From Synergistaceae bacterium (GTDB lineage: Bacteria > Synergistota > Synergistia > Synergistales > Synergistaceae), in contig JAAYFQ010000160.1 of assembly GCA_012728165.1 (NCBI GenBank), positions 1 to 64,000 of the forward strand: a stretch of 64,000 nucleotides of DNA, in the 5' to 3' direction. Of this stretch, positions 43,888 to 51,829 are shown piece by piece; positions within the stretch are counted from its first letter, which is position 1; each line of letters opens with the position of its first letter. Both the position numbers and the translations under genes were made by a program. Below the pieces are notes generated by a model, which was given only the letters and a program-made list of their open reading frames with translations, had not been told where the DNA came from and searched no databases.

Positions 43888-45164
43888 TATTTGTCCCCCT
43901 TTAAAGACTTATCCCCTATATCGCGTCTGTAGTAAGACTTATCAAAAGATATTGATTCAATACGTTTATAAGCTATATCTCGTGCCTTTTGAAGAGTTTC
44001 CGCGATACCAACTACAGTTAAAACTCTTCCGCCTGAGGTAACAAGCGTTCCGTTATCATTTAACTTAGTTCCAGCGTGATAAACATAACTATCGGAACTA
44101 TTTTCTTCAGTGCATGTAATTTCGATTCCTGTTTGGTATTGATTAGGATACCCTCCTGAGGACATTACGACACCTAATGCGTGCTGTTTAGGTGAAGGCC
44201 ATTGAATTGAGTCCAGTGTGCCTTTTGTGCAAGCTAGAATGACTTCAGCAAAGTCTCCGTCGAAAACAGGAAGTACAACTTGTGCTTCAGGATCACCCAA
44301 CCGTACGTTGTACTCAAGAAGAGAAAGCGAGCCATTTGGTTTTACCATAATACCGGCGTAGATTACACCGCAAAAAGGAATTCCATCTTCATGTAATCCG
44401 TCAAGAGTTGGTTGGAGAACTTCTTCTGTAACTTTTTTCATAAACGTATCATCCACCCAAGGAACAGGAGAGTATGCTCCCATTCCACCTGTATTATCTC
44501 CTTTGTCACCGTCAAGAGCGCGTTTGTGATCTTGACTTGATGGAAGAACGCGAATAGTTTTACCGTCTGTAAGAGCGAGGACGGTTGTTTCCTGGCCTGC
44601 AACAAAATCTTCAATAACTACTACTCTTCCTGCTGTCCCAAGCAGGAAGTCATCCAACATCATTGTGCATATATTAATTGCCTCTTCAAATGTATCTAAA
44701 AGAAATGCACCTTTACCGGCAGCTAATCCATCAGCTTTAACAACAAATGGAGCAGTGCGTTTTTTCAGTGCTTTGCGACAACTATCTATATCAGTACATA
44801 GGTCAAACGATGACGTTGGAATCCCATGTTTGTCCATAAATTGTTTTGAAAAGGCTTTGCTTCCTTCAAGACGTGCGCCAGACATACTTGGCCCCATAAC
44901 AAGTAGTCCTGCTTCACGAAGAGCATCTGCTGTACCAGCAACCAGAGGTGCTTCAGGCCCCACGAAAACAAGTTCTATTCCATTACTTTTGCACAGGGTT
45001 AGCATTTCAGAGGGGTTACAAGGGTCTCCAATATGGCATTTGGCCAGTTTAGCTATCCCGGGATTTCCAGGGCAACAATGCAACTCTGTATCTATTTTAG
45101 ACTTAGAGAAGGCGTGAGCAACAGCGTGTTCTCGTCCGCCTCCACCAAGTATCATAATTCTCAT
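43887..45164 (-). CDS. purD: Phosphoribosylamine-glycine ligase
   Basis: ATP-grasp enzyme making GAR. ILGGGGREHAVAHAFSKS is the N-terminal signature, VGPEAPLVAGTAD follows, and PFVVKADGLAAGKG is the ATP-grasp loop. GDPEAQVVLP lies in the catalytic domain. Length is 425 residues. Nine base pairs separate it from purH. Confidence 0.97.
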   Translation of the reverse strand: MRIMILGGGGREHAVAHAFSKSKIDTELHCCPGNPGIAKLAKCHIGDPCNPSEMLTLCKSNGIELVFVGPEAPLVAGTADALREAGLLVMGPSMSGARLEGSKAFSKQFMDKHGIPTSSFDLCTDIDSCRKALKKRTAPFVVKADGLAAGKGAFLLDTFEEAINICTMMLDDFLLGTAGRVVVIEDFVAGQETTVLALTDGKTIRVLPSSQDHKRALDGDKGDNTGGMGAYSPVPWVDDTFMKKVTEEVLQPTLDGLHEDGIPFCGVIYAGIMVKPNGSLSLLEYNVRLGDPEAQVVLPVFDGDFAEVILACTKGTLDSIQWPSPKQHALGVVMSSGGYPNQYQTGIEITCTEENSSDSYVYHAGTKLNDNGTLVTSGGRVLTVVGIAETLQKARDIAYKRIESISFDKSYYRRDIGDKSLKGDK

Positions 45165-45173
45165 ATCTACAAC

Positions 45174-46703
45174 CTAATGTCGGAACGTGCGGGTTCCGCC
45201 GATAAACATGCTGAGCCCGAGTTCTTCTGTACGTTTAATAACTTCTGCGTCCCGTATTGAACCGCCTGGTTCAATAATTGCAATAACACCTGCTTTTGCT
45301 GCAAGTTCAATCGTATCAGGGAATGGAAAGAATGCATCAGATGCCATAACCGCTCCCTTAGCGTCTTCTCCGGCAAATCGTATCGCATACGCTGCAGCGT
45401 CAACTCTGTTTGTGAATCCTCCGCCTATACCAAGAGCCGCACCGTCTTTTACAATTACAATAGTATTACTTTTGGCTATAGCAGCTGTCTTCCACGCAAA
45501 GACAATGTCGTCCCAGAGATCTGGTCTAGGAACACCAACCCATTTTCCGTCTTTTTGTTGAGGCAAAGCAGGGAGTTTGTCTTCTTGAATAAGGAACCCA
45601 ACACGATTACCAGTAATTTGCAGCTTGGGTGCATAGCCGGGAACTATTGTCAAAACACGAAGATTTGGTTTTTTTTCTTTAAAATAATCGATTACATTAT
45701 CTGCGAATGATGGGGCAGCAACTATTTCAAAAAATGTTTCAGTAATAGCTTTGGCTGTCTCCATATCGACGCAGCGTGTCATTCCGATTATTCCACCAAA
45801 TGCTGATATAGGATCACATTTGAGAGCTTTTTTAAATGCGTCAAGTGGAGTGTTGCCCTTTGCAGTGCCGCAAGGTGTCGTGTGTTTTACTATAGTGCAG
45901 GCACAGTCTTCCTGGAATACGGAACAGCCACGAAGTAGTGTGTCGAGGTCAAGCAAATTGTTGTAGGAAAGTTCCTTTCCGGAATGCTGTTCAAAAGGTG
46001 GTCTTTCGAGAGGTGGCAGAAAAAGAGCCGCTTTTTGATGAGGATTTTCTCCGTAGCGTAGATTTTGTACCTGACGAAGAGAAATAATTTTATCATCGCA
46101 AGCCTCATCTTCTAAGCCTACTTCAGTAGATAACCCTTTGTATATTGTTGCATCATAGTTAGCTGTTGTTTTGAAGGCTTTTAATGCCATTTTTTGGTTA
46201 AATTCGAGAGAGAATTCCTGATTTTTTTCAAGTTCTTCTAGTACGCAAGGATAATCTGCAATGTCTGATACAACAGTTACGCTGTAATAGTTTTTTGCAC
46301 CTGCACGGAGAAGTGACACTCCGCCGATATCTATTTTTTCGATGAGGTTATCGAGGTTTGCATTGCTCATAGCTGTTTCTTCAAATGGATAAAGAGTACA
46401 GACAACTACATCGATTAGAGGAATATTAAATTTCTTTCTATCTTCGTCGTCTTGCGCAAGTCCCCGGTGAGCAAGGAGTCCTCCCATTATTGAAGGATGG
46501 AGAGTTTTTACTCTTCCTCCTAGTATTGCAGGAAGTCCAGTCATATCTACGACCTCTGTGACTGTGACCCCGCCTTCTCTAAGGTGTTTAGCTGTGCCAG
46601 AACTGGATACGATTTCATATCCATGTGCTGCTAATCCTTTAGCCAATTCCAGTACGCCAGTTTTATCCCAAACTGAGATAAGAGCTTTTCTTGTTTCCAG
46701 CAT
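45174..46703 (-). CDS. purH: Bifunctional AICAR transformylase/IMP cyclohydrolase
   Basis: Last two steps to IMP. The N-terminal cyclohydrolase half has ALISVWDKTGVLELAKGL, GGRVKTLHPSIMGGLL and IDIGGVSLLRAGAKN. The transformylase half has LRYGENPHQKAAL and KHTTPCGTAKG (catalytic K-H). SDAFFPFPDTIELAAKAG follows near the end. Length is 509 residues. AGGAATAG precedes the ATG. Confidence 0.97.
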   Translation of the reverse strand: MLETRKALISVWDKTGVLELAKGLAAHGYEIVSSSGTAKHLREGGVTVTEVVDMTGLPAILGGRVKTLHPSIMGGLLAHRGLAQDDEDRKKFNIPLIDVVVCTLYPFEETAMSNANLDNLIEKIDIGGVSLLRAGAKNYYSVTVVSDIADYPCVLEELEKNQEFSLEFNQKMALKAFKTTANYDATIYKGLSTEVGLEDEACDDKIISLRQVQNLRYGENPHQKAALFLPPLERPPFEQHSGKELSYNNLLDLDTLLRGCSVFQEDCACTIVKHTTPCGTAKGNTPLDAFKKALKCDPISAFGGIIGMTRCVDMETAKAITETFFEIVAAPSFADNVIDYFKEKKPNLRVLTIVPGYAPKLQITGNRVGFLIQEDKLPALPQQKDGKWVGVPRPDLWDDIVFAWKTAAIAKSNTIVIVKDGAALGIGGGFTNRVDAAAYAIRFAGEDAKGAVMASDAFFPFPDTIELAAKAGVIAIIEPGGSIRDAEVIKRTEELGLSMFIGGTRTFRH

Positions 46704-46720
46704 TTGCTATTCCTCCGTTA

Positions 46721-47305
46721 TTATTTATTTTTACGATTATCCTCGAAGACTTTTTTCAATGTTGTTTTATAAATTCTGTGTTCTGTTTTGTGTATACGTG
46801 CTTCAAATGTATCAATTGTATCCTCAGGGAGTCTAGCAACCTCTTCTTGAGCTAATATAGGACCACTATCGACTCCTTCATCAACAATATGAACGGTAAC
46901 ACCAGAAACGTCAACTCCTGCATCCCAAGCCTCCTGTATTCCGTGCGCTCCAGGGAAAGCAGGAAGAAGTGAGGGGTGGATATTTATTATCTTCCCTGTA
47001 AAACGTTTAACAAAAGCAGGTGATAAAACGCGCATAAAACCAGCAAGAACAATCCATTCAGAACATGTTTCATCTATTGCCTCTGCAATCGCTTTTTCTG
47101 CGGCGTTGCGTCCCATATCTTTATAGCAAAAAACAGTAGTATTTATTCCGTATGAGGCTGCTGTTTTGAGACCTTTTGCGTTCGCACGGTCACTTCCAAC
47201 AAAAGTTACCTCTGCCTGAAGTTCACCAGTAGCACAAGCGTCTACGATAGCTTCCATATTTGTGCCTGTTCCCGAAATTAATATGGCTATTTTGGGAAGT
47301 CTCAT
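46721..47305 (-). CDS. purN: Phosphoribosylglycinamide formyltransferase (folate-dependent)
   Basis: Transfers formyl from 10-formyltetrahydrofolate to GAR. ILISGTGTNMEAIVDAC is the GAR-binding loop; GFMRVLSPAFV, and NIHPSLLPAFPGAHG contain the catalytic N-H pair. The catalytic aspartate is in VDSGPILAQ. Length is 194 residues. It overlaps purM by 4 bp. Confidence 0.96.
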   Translation of the reverse strand: MRLPKIAILISGTGTNMEAIVDACATGELQAEVTFVGSDRANAKGLKTAASYGINTTVFCYKDMGRNAAEKAIAEAIDETCSEWIVLAGFMRVLSPAFVKRFTGKIINIHPSLLPAFPGAHGIQEAWDAGVDVSGVTVHIVDEGVDSGPILAQEEVARLPEDTIDTFEARIHKTEHRIYKTTLKKVFEDNRKNK

Positions 47306-48306
47306 CTTTTTGTCACGGTACCAATAATAATAGGTTTTTCTCCAGCTTTAGAAAGAGCTGCTGTGACCTTTTTTAAATCTGCTTTGTCTATTATAAAGAT
47401 ATAGCCAATACCAAGATTAAATACATTTCTCATTTCATTTTCCGCAATCCCGGCACTTTGTATTAAATCAAAAATTTTAGGCCTTTTCCAAGATGAGAAA
47501 TCTATCTTAACATCGAGTTCTTTTGGTACAATACGAACAATATTTGCATACATGCCTCCACCAGTAATGTGAGCCATACCGTTTATTTTACCTGTCTTGA
47601 CAGCTTCTAATGCGGCTTTTACATATAGTTTTGTCGGGCGCATTGCAGCTTCTTCAACAGTTTCTTTCCAACCTTTTGGAGTGGACTTGAGGTCTATATT
47701 AAGACCATCTTTACCTAGAGCGCTTCTTACCAAGCTATAACCGTTGCTATGGGCGCCTGAACTTTCGAGTCCTAAGATAAGATTGTCCTTCTTTATTTTT
47801 TTTCCATCTATAATATCGTCTTCATCAACTATACCCACCGAAAAACCCGCAAGGTCAAATCCATCTGGACTGTATACTCCGGGCATTTCAGCTGTTTCCC
47901 CTCCTAAAAGGGCACAGAGGCTTTCTTCACATGCATTGAGAACTCCTGTAACTATTTCTTTGAGAACGTTGACATCAAGTTTTCCACATGCAATATAATC
48001 AAGAAAGAAAAGTGGCCTTGCTCCAATTGTTACTAAGTCGTTAACGTTCATTGCAACTAGGTCCTGTCCGAGTTCTTGGTATATGCCTGTTTTTTTAGCA
48101 AGTTCTAGTTTTGTTCCGACTCCGTCACAGCAGGCAGCAATGCACTGACCACCGCCGATGCTGTAAAGACCAACAAATCCGCCAACACTTCCTAATGTGT
48201 TAGCGTTTTTAGGTCGTTTTTTTAGGAGTCCTTTAATGACTTCTACCCAAGCATCACCACTTGAAATACTAACGCCTGATTTTTCGTAACTGAGTTTTTC
48301 TGTCAT
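47302..48306 (-). CDS. purM: Phosphoribosylformylglycinamidine cyclo-ligase
   Basis: Closes the imidazole ring to give AIR. SYEKSGVSISSGDAWVE at the N-terminus, CCDGVGTKLELAKKTG, MNVNDLVTIGARPLFFLDY and GGETAEMPGVY are its signatures. HITGGGMYANIVRIVP comes later. Length is 334 residues. It starts 2 bp after the PurF2 stop. Confidence 0.97.
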   Translation of the reverse strand: MTEKLSYEKSGVSISSGDAWVEVIKGLLKKRPKNANTLGSVGGFVGLYSIGGGQCIAACCDGVGTKLELAKKTGIYQELGQDLVAMNVNDLVTIGARPLFFLDYIACGKLDVNVLKEIVTGVLNACEESLCALLGGETAEMPGVYSPDGFDLAGFSVGIVDEDDIIDGKKIKKDNLILGLESSGAHSNGYSLVRSALGKDGLNIDLKSTPKGWKETVEEAAMRPTKLYVKAALEAVKTGKINGMAHITGGGMYANIVRIVPKELDVKIDFSSWKRPKIFDLIQSAGIAENEMRNVFNLGIGYIFIIDKADLKKVTAALSKAGEKPIIIGTVTKR

Positions 48307-48308
48307 TA

Positions 48309-49682
48309 TTATGCTCCTTGTCCCGAGTTATCATCTGGTAGAAATTTGCCTGTGAAGCATGCCGTGCAAAGTTGATTTACAGGAAGACTTATCGCTGCCA
48401 CAAGATCCTCTTCTGTTAGGTAGCTTAGTGAATCTGCGTTTATATTTTCGCACAACTCTTGAACTGACATTCTAACAGCAGCAAGCGAGCCTTCTTTTCT
48501 TGAATCTATGCCGTATTTACAGGCATGGAGAACAGGCGGCGAAGCTACACGGAGGTGAACTTCTGATGCACCTGAATTTCTTATCATTGAAATAATACTC
48601 CGTGCAGTTGTTCCTCTTACTATAGAATCATCTATTATTACAGCTTTTTTATCTTTGAATACTTCTGAAATTGGATTTAGTTTGATTTTTACTCCAAGCT
48701 CACGGACTTTTTGAGTTGGTTGAATGAAAGTGCGACCTACGTAACGGTTTCTGACAACAGCCAGTTCGAAAGGGGTTTTTGCTTCTTCGGCATATCCAAT
48801 TCCTGCAATTGTTCCACTGTCAGGCATTCCGGCAGCAATGTCCGCATTGGGGCATGGGGATTTGCGAGCAAGTCTTTTCCCCATTTCTTTGCGAGCTTCA
48901 TAAACCGAACGTCCATCAATTATACTATCTGGTCGAGCCGTATATACATATTCAAAAGAACATTTCATATGACGGATACTATGATTTTGATTGGGGATGT
49001 TAAGGCATTTTATCCCTTTTTCATTAATAATAACTATTTCTCCGGGATTGATATCTCTTATTAATTTAGCCCCTACTATATCAAGTGCACATGATTCAGA
49101 TGCTGCATAGTATGTACCGTCTTTTTCTCCGATGCAAAGAGGTTTAAAGCCCCAAGGATCTCGTGACACAACAAGAGCATTTTCAAGAAGAACAAGAAGC
49201 GAACTAGAGCCTTCGAGTTTTCTGAGTGAGTCAACAAGAGCGTCAAGTGGCTGCATATGAGCTTTCTGAGCCATCAAGTGTAGGATGGCTTCGGAGTCAG
49301 TCGTCGAATGAAAAATTGAACCACACTGTTCAAGCTGTTTTGTAAGGGTCGACAAATTGGTAATACAACCATCGTGGGACAGAGCAATGAGACCCCTAGC
49401 ATAATTCGCGCTAAGTGGGAGGATGTTTTGTGGTTGTGATAAATCAAGAGGAGAGCAGCTCACATGAGCTATGGCGCTGCTAGCTGCGATCTTAGCAAGT
49501 TTTTGCTGATCCAAAGCATTATGTAACAATCCAACTCCGCGAGAAGTGTTAACACGTCCATTGTTAGGCCAGGCTATGCCTGCGGATTCTTGACCCCTAT
49601 GCTGAAGAGCGTAAAGACCAAGATAGGCTTCCTCAAGTACTGGTTTTCCAGTTGTGGAGTATGCTCCAAAAATACCACTCAT
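48309..49682 (-). CDS. PurF paralogue with disabled glutaminase domain
   Basis: Second amidophosphoribosyltransferase-like protein of the operon, 457 residues. The catalytic cysteine that must follow the initiator Met is serine here (MSGIFGAYS). The glutamine-binding arginine of GHVR is lost (IAHVSC), and the oxyanion asparagine of AHNG is changed (SHDG). QHRGQESAG and TDSEAIL remain. The phosphoribosyltransferase half is intact (VIIDDSIVRGTTARS, PDSGTIAGIGYAEE, RNRYVGRTFI). All four Fe-S cysteines of the Bacillus type are kept (KCSFEYVY, HACKYGID, LCTAC). It cannot use glutamine itself by known chemistry. It could use ammonia, pair with PurF, or regulate it. Confidence 0.85.
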   Translation of the reverse strand: MSGIFGAYSTTGKPVLEEAYLGLYALQHRGQESAGIAWPNNGRVNTSRGVGLLHNALDQQKLAKIAASSAIAHVSCSPLDLSQPQNILPLSANYARGLIALSHDGCITNLSTLTKQLEQCGSIFHSTTDSEAILHLMAQKAHMQPLDALVDSLRKLEGSSSLLVLLENALVVSRDPWGFKPLCIGEKDGTYYAASESCALDIVGAKLIRDINPGEIVIINEKGIKCLNIPNQNHSIRHMKCSFEYVYTARPDSIIDGRSVYEARKEMGKRLARKSPCPNADIAAGMPDSGTIAGIGYAEEAKTPFELAVVRNRYVGRTFIQPTQKVRELGVKIKLNPISEVFKDKKAVIIDDSIVRGTTARSIISMIRNSGASEVHLRVASPPVLHACKYGIDSRKEGSLAAVRMSVQELCENINADSLSYLTEEDLVAAISLPVNQLCTACFTGKFLPDDNSGQGA

Positions 49683-49688
49683 CTTATG

Positions 49689-50402
49689 TTATTCCGAAAT
49701 TCTCTTCCATATTTCTCTATATGCATCAAGAACAGTTCCTAGATCCTTGCGGAAGCGGTCCTTATCTAAATGGTCTCCTGTTGAGCTGTCCCAGAAACGG
49801 CAAGTATCAGGTGAGACTTCGTCAGCCAATATTATTTTACCAGCAGAGTCTTTGCCAAATTCAAGCTTAAAGTCAACTAGAGTTACTCCTCGTTTGGCGA
49901 AGAACTCTTTAAGAGTTTTGTTTACGCGAAAAGATATATCTTTTATTTTGGTGATTTCTTCTTCTGTCGCCCAACCAAACTGAACGGCGTAGTCTTCAAT
50001 TATAAGAGGGTCCCCAAGCTCGTCGTCCTTGTAGCTGAATTCAATGAGAGGTCGTGAGAGTACAATGCCTTCTTTTACTCCAATGCGTTTGCAAAGCGAG
50101 CCTGTTGTAATATTACGTACTATAACTTCAAGAGGAATAATTTTTACACGTTTTACAAGTTGATGAACATTGTCCAATTGGCGAACAAAGTGTGATTCAA
50201 TATCTTTAGACGCTAAGTATTCGAAGAGTTTTGAGCATATTTTATTATTAAGCTCTCCTTTACCTTCCATAGTCTCTTTTTTCATGCCATTAAAAGCTGT
50301 AAAACTATCCTTGTATTCAACTACAATAAGTTCAGGATTTTCAGTAGTAAACATTCTTTTAGCTTTACCTTCGTAAATAAAATCTTTTTTTTCGACGTCC
50401 AC
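49689..50402 (-). CDS. purC: Phosphoribosylaminoimidazole-succinocarboxamide synthase
   Basis: Joins aspartate to CAIR (SAICAR synthetase). IYEGKAKRMF at the N-terminus, YKDSFTAFNGMKKE and VIVRNITTGSLCKRIG are signatures. LVDFKLEFGKD and ILADEVSPDTCRFWD follow. Length is 237 residues. The start is a GTG with AAGGAG about 10 bases upstream. A 53-bp AT-rich gap with a weak hairpin separates it from purF. Confidence 0.96.
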   Translation of the reverse strand: MDVEKKDFIYEGKAKRMFTTENPELIVVEYKDSFTAFNGMKKETMEGKGELNNKICSKLFEYLASKDIESHFVRQLDNVHQLVKRVKIIPLEVIVRNITTGSLCKRIGVKEGIVLSRPLIEFSYKDDELGDPLIIEDYAVQFGWATEEEITKIKDISFRVNKTLKEFFAKRGVTLVDFKLEFGKDSAGKIILADEVSPDTCRFWDSSTGDHLDKDRFRKDLGTVLDAYREIWKRISE

Positions 50403-50455
50403 AACAAATCTCTCCTTATAAAATAATCATATAATTATTTTTTTATATTTAATCA

Positions 50456-51826
50456 TTAAACCTCTAATAGATTGTCACAAGGTTTATTTTCCAAGTAGCT
50501 TCCATCAAAACAAGCAGTACAAAGCTTATCTTTTGGTATTCCTATCGCGTCAACAAGATCTTCACAAGTTAAATATGTTAGAGAATCTGCACCTATTTTT
50601 TCGCAAAGTGAGGGAATGTCCATCTGTGCTGCGATCAGCTCTTTTGAGCTGGGGGTATCTATTCCGTAGTAGCAAGGAAAAACAATAGGCGGTGAAGAAA
50701 TTCGAATGTGAACCTTCTTTGCACCAGAGTCGCGCATCATTTTTACAACACGTGTCGCGGTGGTACCACGGACAAGAGAATCATCAACTATTATTGCATT
50801 TTTATCTTTCAGTACTTGAGGCTGTGGATTAAGTTTTATTTTTACTCCTGCCTCACGAACTCTTTGTGTAAGTTGAATAAAGGTGCGTCCGACATAACGA
50901 TTTCTTATGATACCTATCTCAAACGGGACATCGAGTTTTTCAGCAAGGCCTAAAGCTGCAATTGTTCCGCTGTCGGGCATTCCAGATACAATGGCGTTTT
51001 TCGTTGAGATGTTCTTAGCGAGGCATTCTCCTAATTTTTTTCTGACACAATAAACAGAGCGTCCATCTATGACACTGTCTGGTCGTGCAAAATAAACATA
51101 CTCAAATGCACAGTGGCAACACTTTTGTTCTTGTACGGGTATTTTTTGAGAGATAATACCGCGGCTATCAATAATTAGAATTTCTCCAGGCTTAATATCG
51201 CGTATCAATTTAGCTCCAAGAATATCCAAAGCGCAAGATTCAGATGCAACATAATATGTGTCATTTTTTTGTCCCAAAACAAGTGGTCTAAAGCCAGAAG
51301 GATCGCGCGCTGCAATTAAACAATTATCAAACAAGACGGTAAGACTGTAAGCTCCTTGGACTTTTGAAAGAGCAGTCTTTAGCGCTTCAAGTGGAACAAC
51401 TCCTGGCTGATGCGCCATAAGTTGAAGGACTGTTTCTGTGTCCGAAGACGATTGAAAGATAGCACCCCTGTTTTCTAGATATCCTATAAGTCCATTCACA
51501 TTTGTAAAATTCCCATTATGCGCAATGGCAACAGGACCTTGAGCATAATTTGCAACAAGAGGTTGTGAATTTTCAATTCTGTTCTCACCTTCGGTTACAT
51601 GACGAACGTGTCCAATTGCAGTATGTGCATCTATTTTTGCTAAGTCATGCTGATTTAGCGCTTCATGAACGAGTCCCATATTTTTTTTTGTGCGTACAAT
51701 TCCGTTATTTATCCATGCGACTCCGGCTGAAAGTTGTCCTCTGTGCTGGAGTGCGTAAAGCCCCAGGTAAACTTCCTCTAATACAGGGCTTCCGCTTTGG
51801 CTATATGCTCCGAAAACCCCACACAT
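50456..51826 (-). CDS. purF: Amidophosphoribosyltransferase (active form)
   Basis: First committed purine step: PRPP plus glutamine to phosphoribosylamine. The catalytic cysteine directly follows the Met (MCGVFGAYS), so no propeptide is needed. GHVRHVTEG and AHNGNFTN are the glutamine and oxyanion sites, and SDTETVLQL follows. The transferase half has VDDSLVRGTTATR and PDSGTIAALGLA. Four cysteines (HCAFEYVY, FPCYYGID, LCTACF) fit the structural 4Fe-4S cluster of the Bacillus type. Length is 456 residues. It is 3 bp after purL. Confidence 0.96.
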   Translation of the reverse strand: MCGVFGAYSQSGSPVLEEVYLGLYALQHRGQLSAGVAWINNGIVRTKKNMGLVHEALNQHDLAKIDAHTAIGHVRHVTEGENRIENSQPLVANYAQGPVAIAHNGNFTNVNGLIGYLENRGAIFQSSSDTETVLQLMAHQPGVVPLEALKTALSKVQGAYSLTVLFDNCLIAARDPSGFRPLVLGQKNDTYYVASESCALDILGAKLIRDIKPGEILIIDSRGIISQKIPVQEQKCCHCAFEYVYFARPDSVIDGRSVYCVRKKLGECLAKNISTKNAIVSGMPDSGTIAALGLAEKLDVPFEIGIIRNRYVGRTFIQLTQRVREAGVKIKLNPQPQVLKDKNAIIVDDSLVRGTTATRVVKMMRDSGAKKVHIRISSPPIVFPCYYGIDTPSSKELIAAQMDIPSLCEKIGADSLTYLTCEDLVDAIGIPKDKLCTACFDGSYLENKPCDNLLEV

Positions 51827-51829
51827 TTG

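Noticed and set aside
44665-45117. Plus-strand frame of 150 codons opposite purD
   Set aside because: Antisense shadow of purD, which is certain from its motifs.
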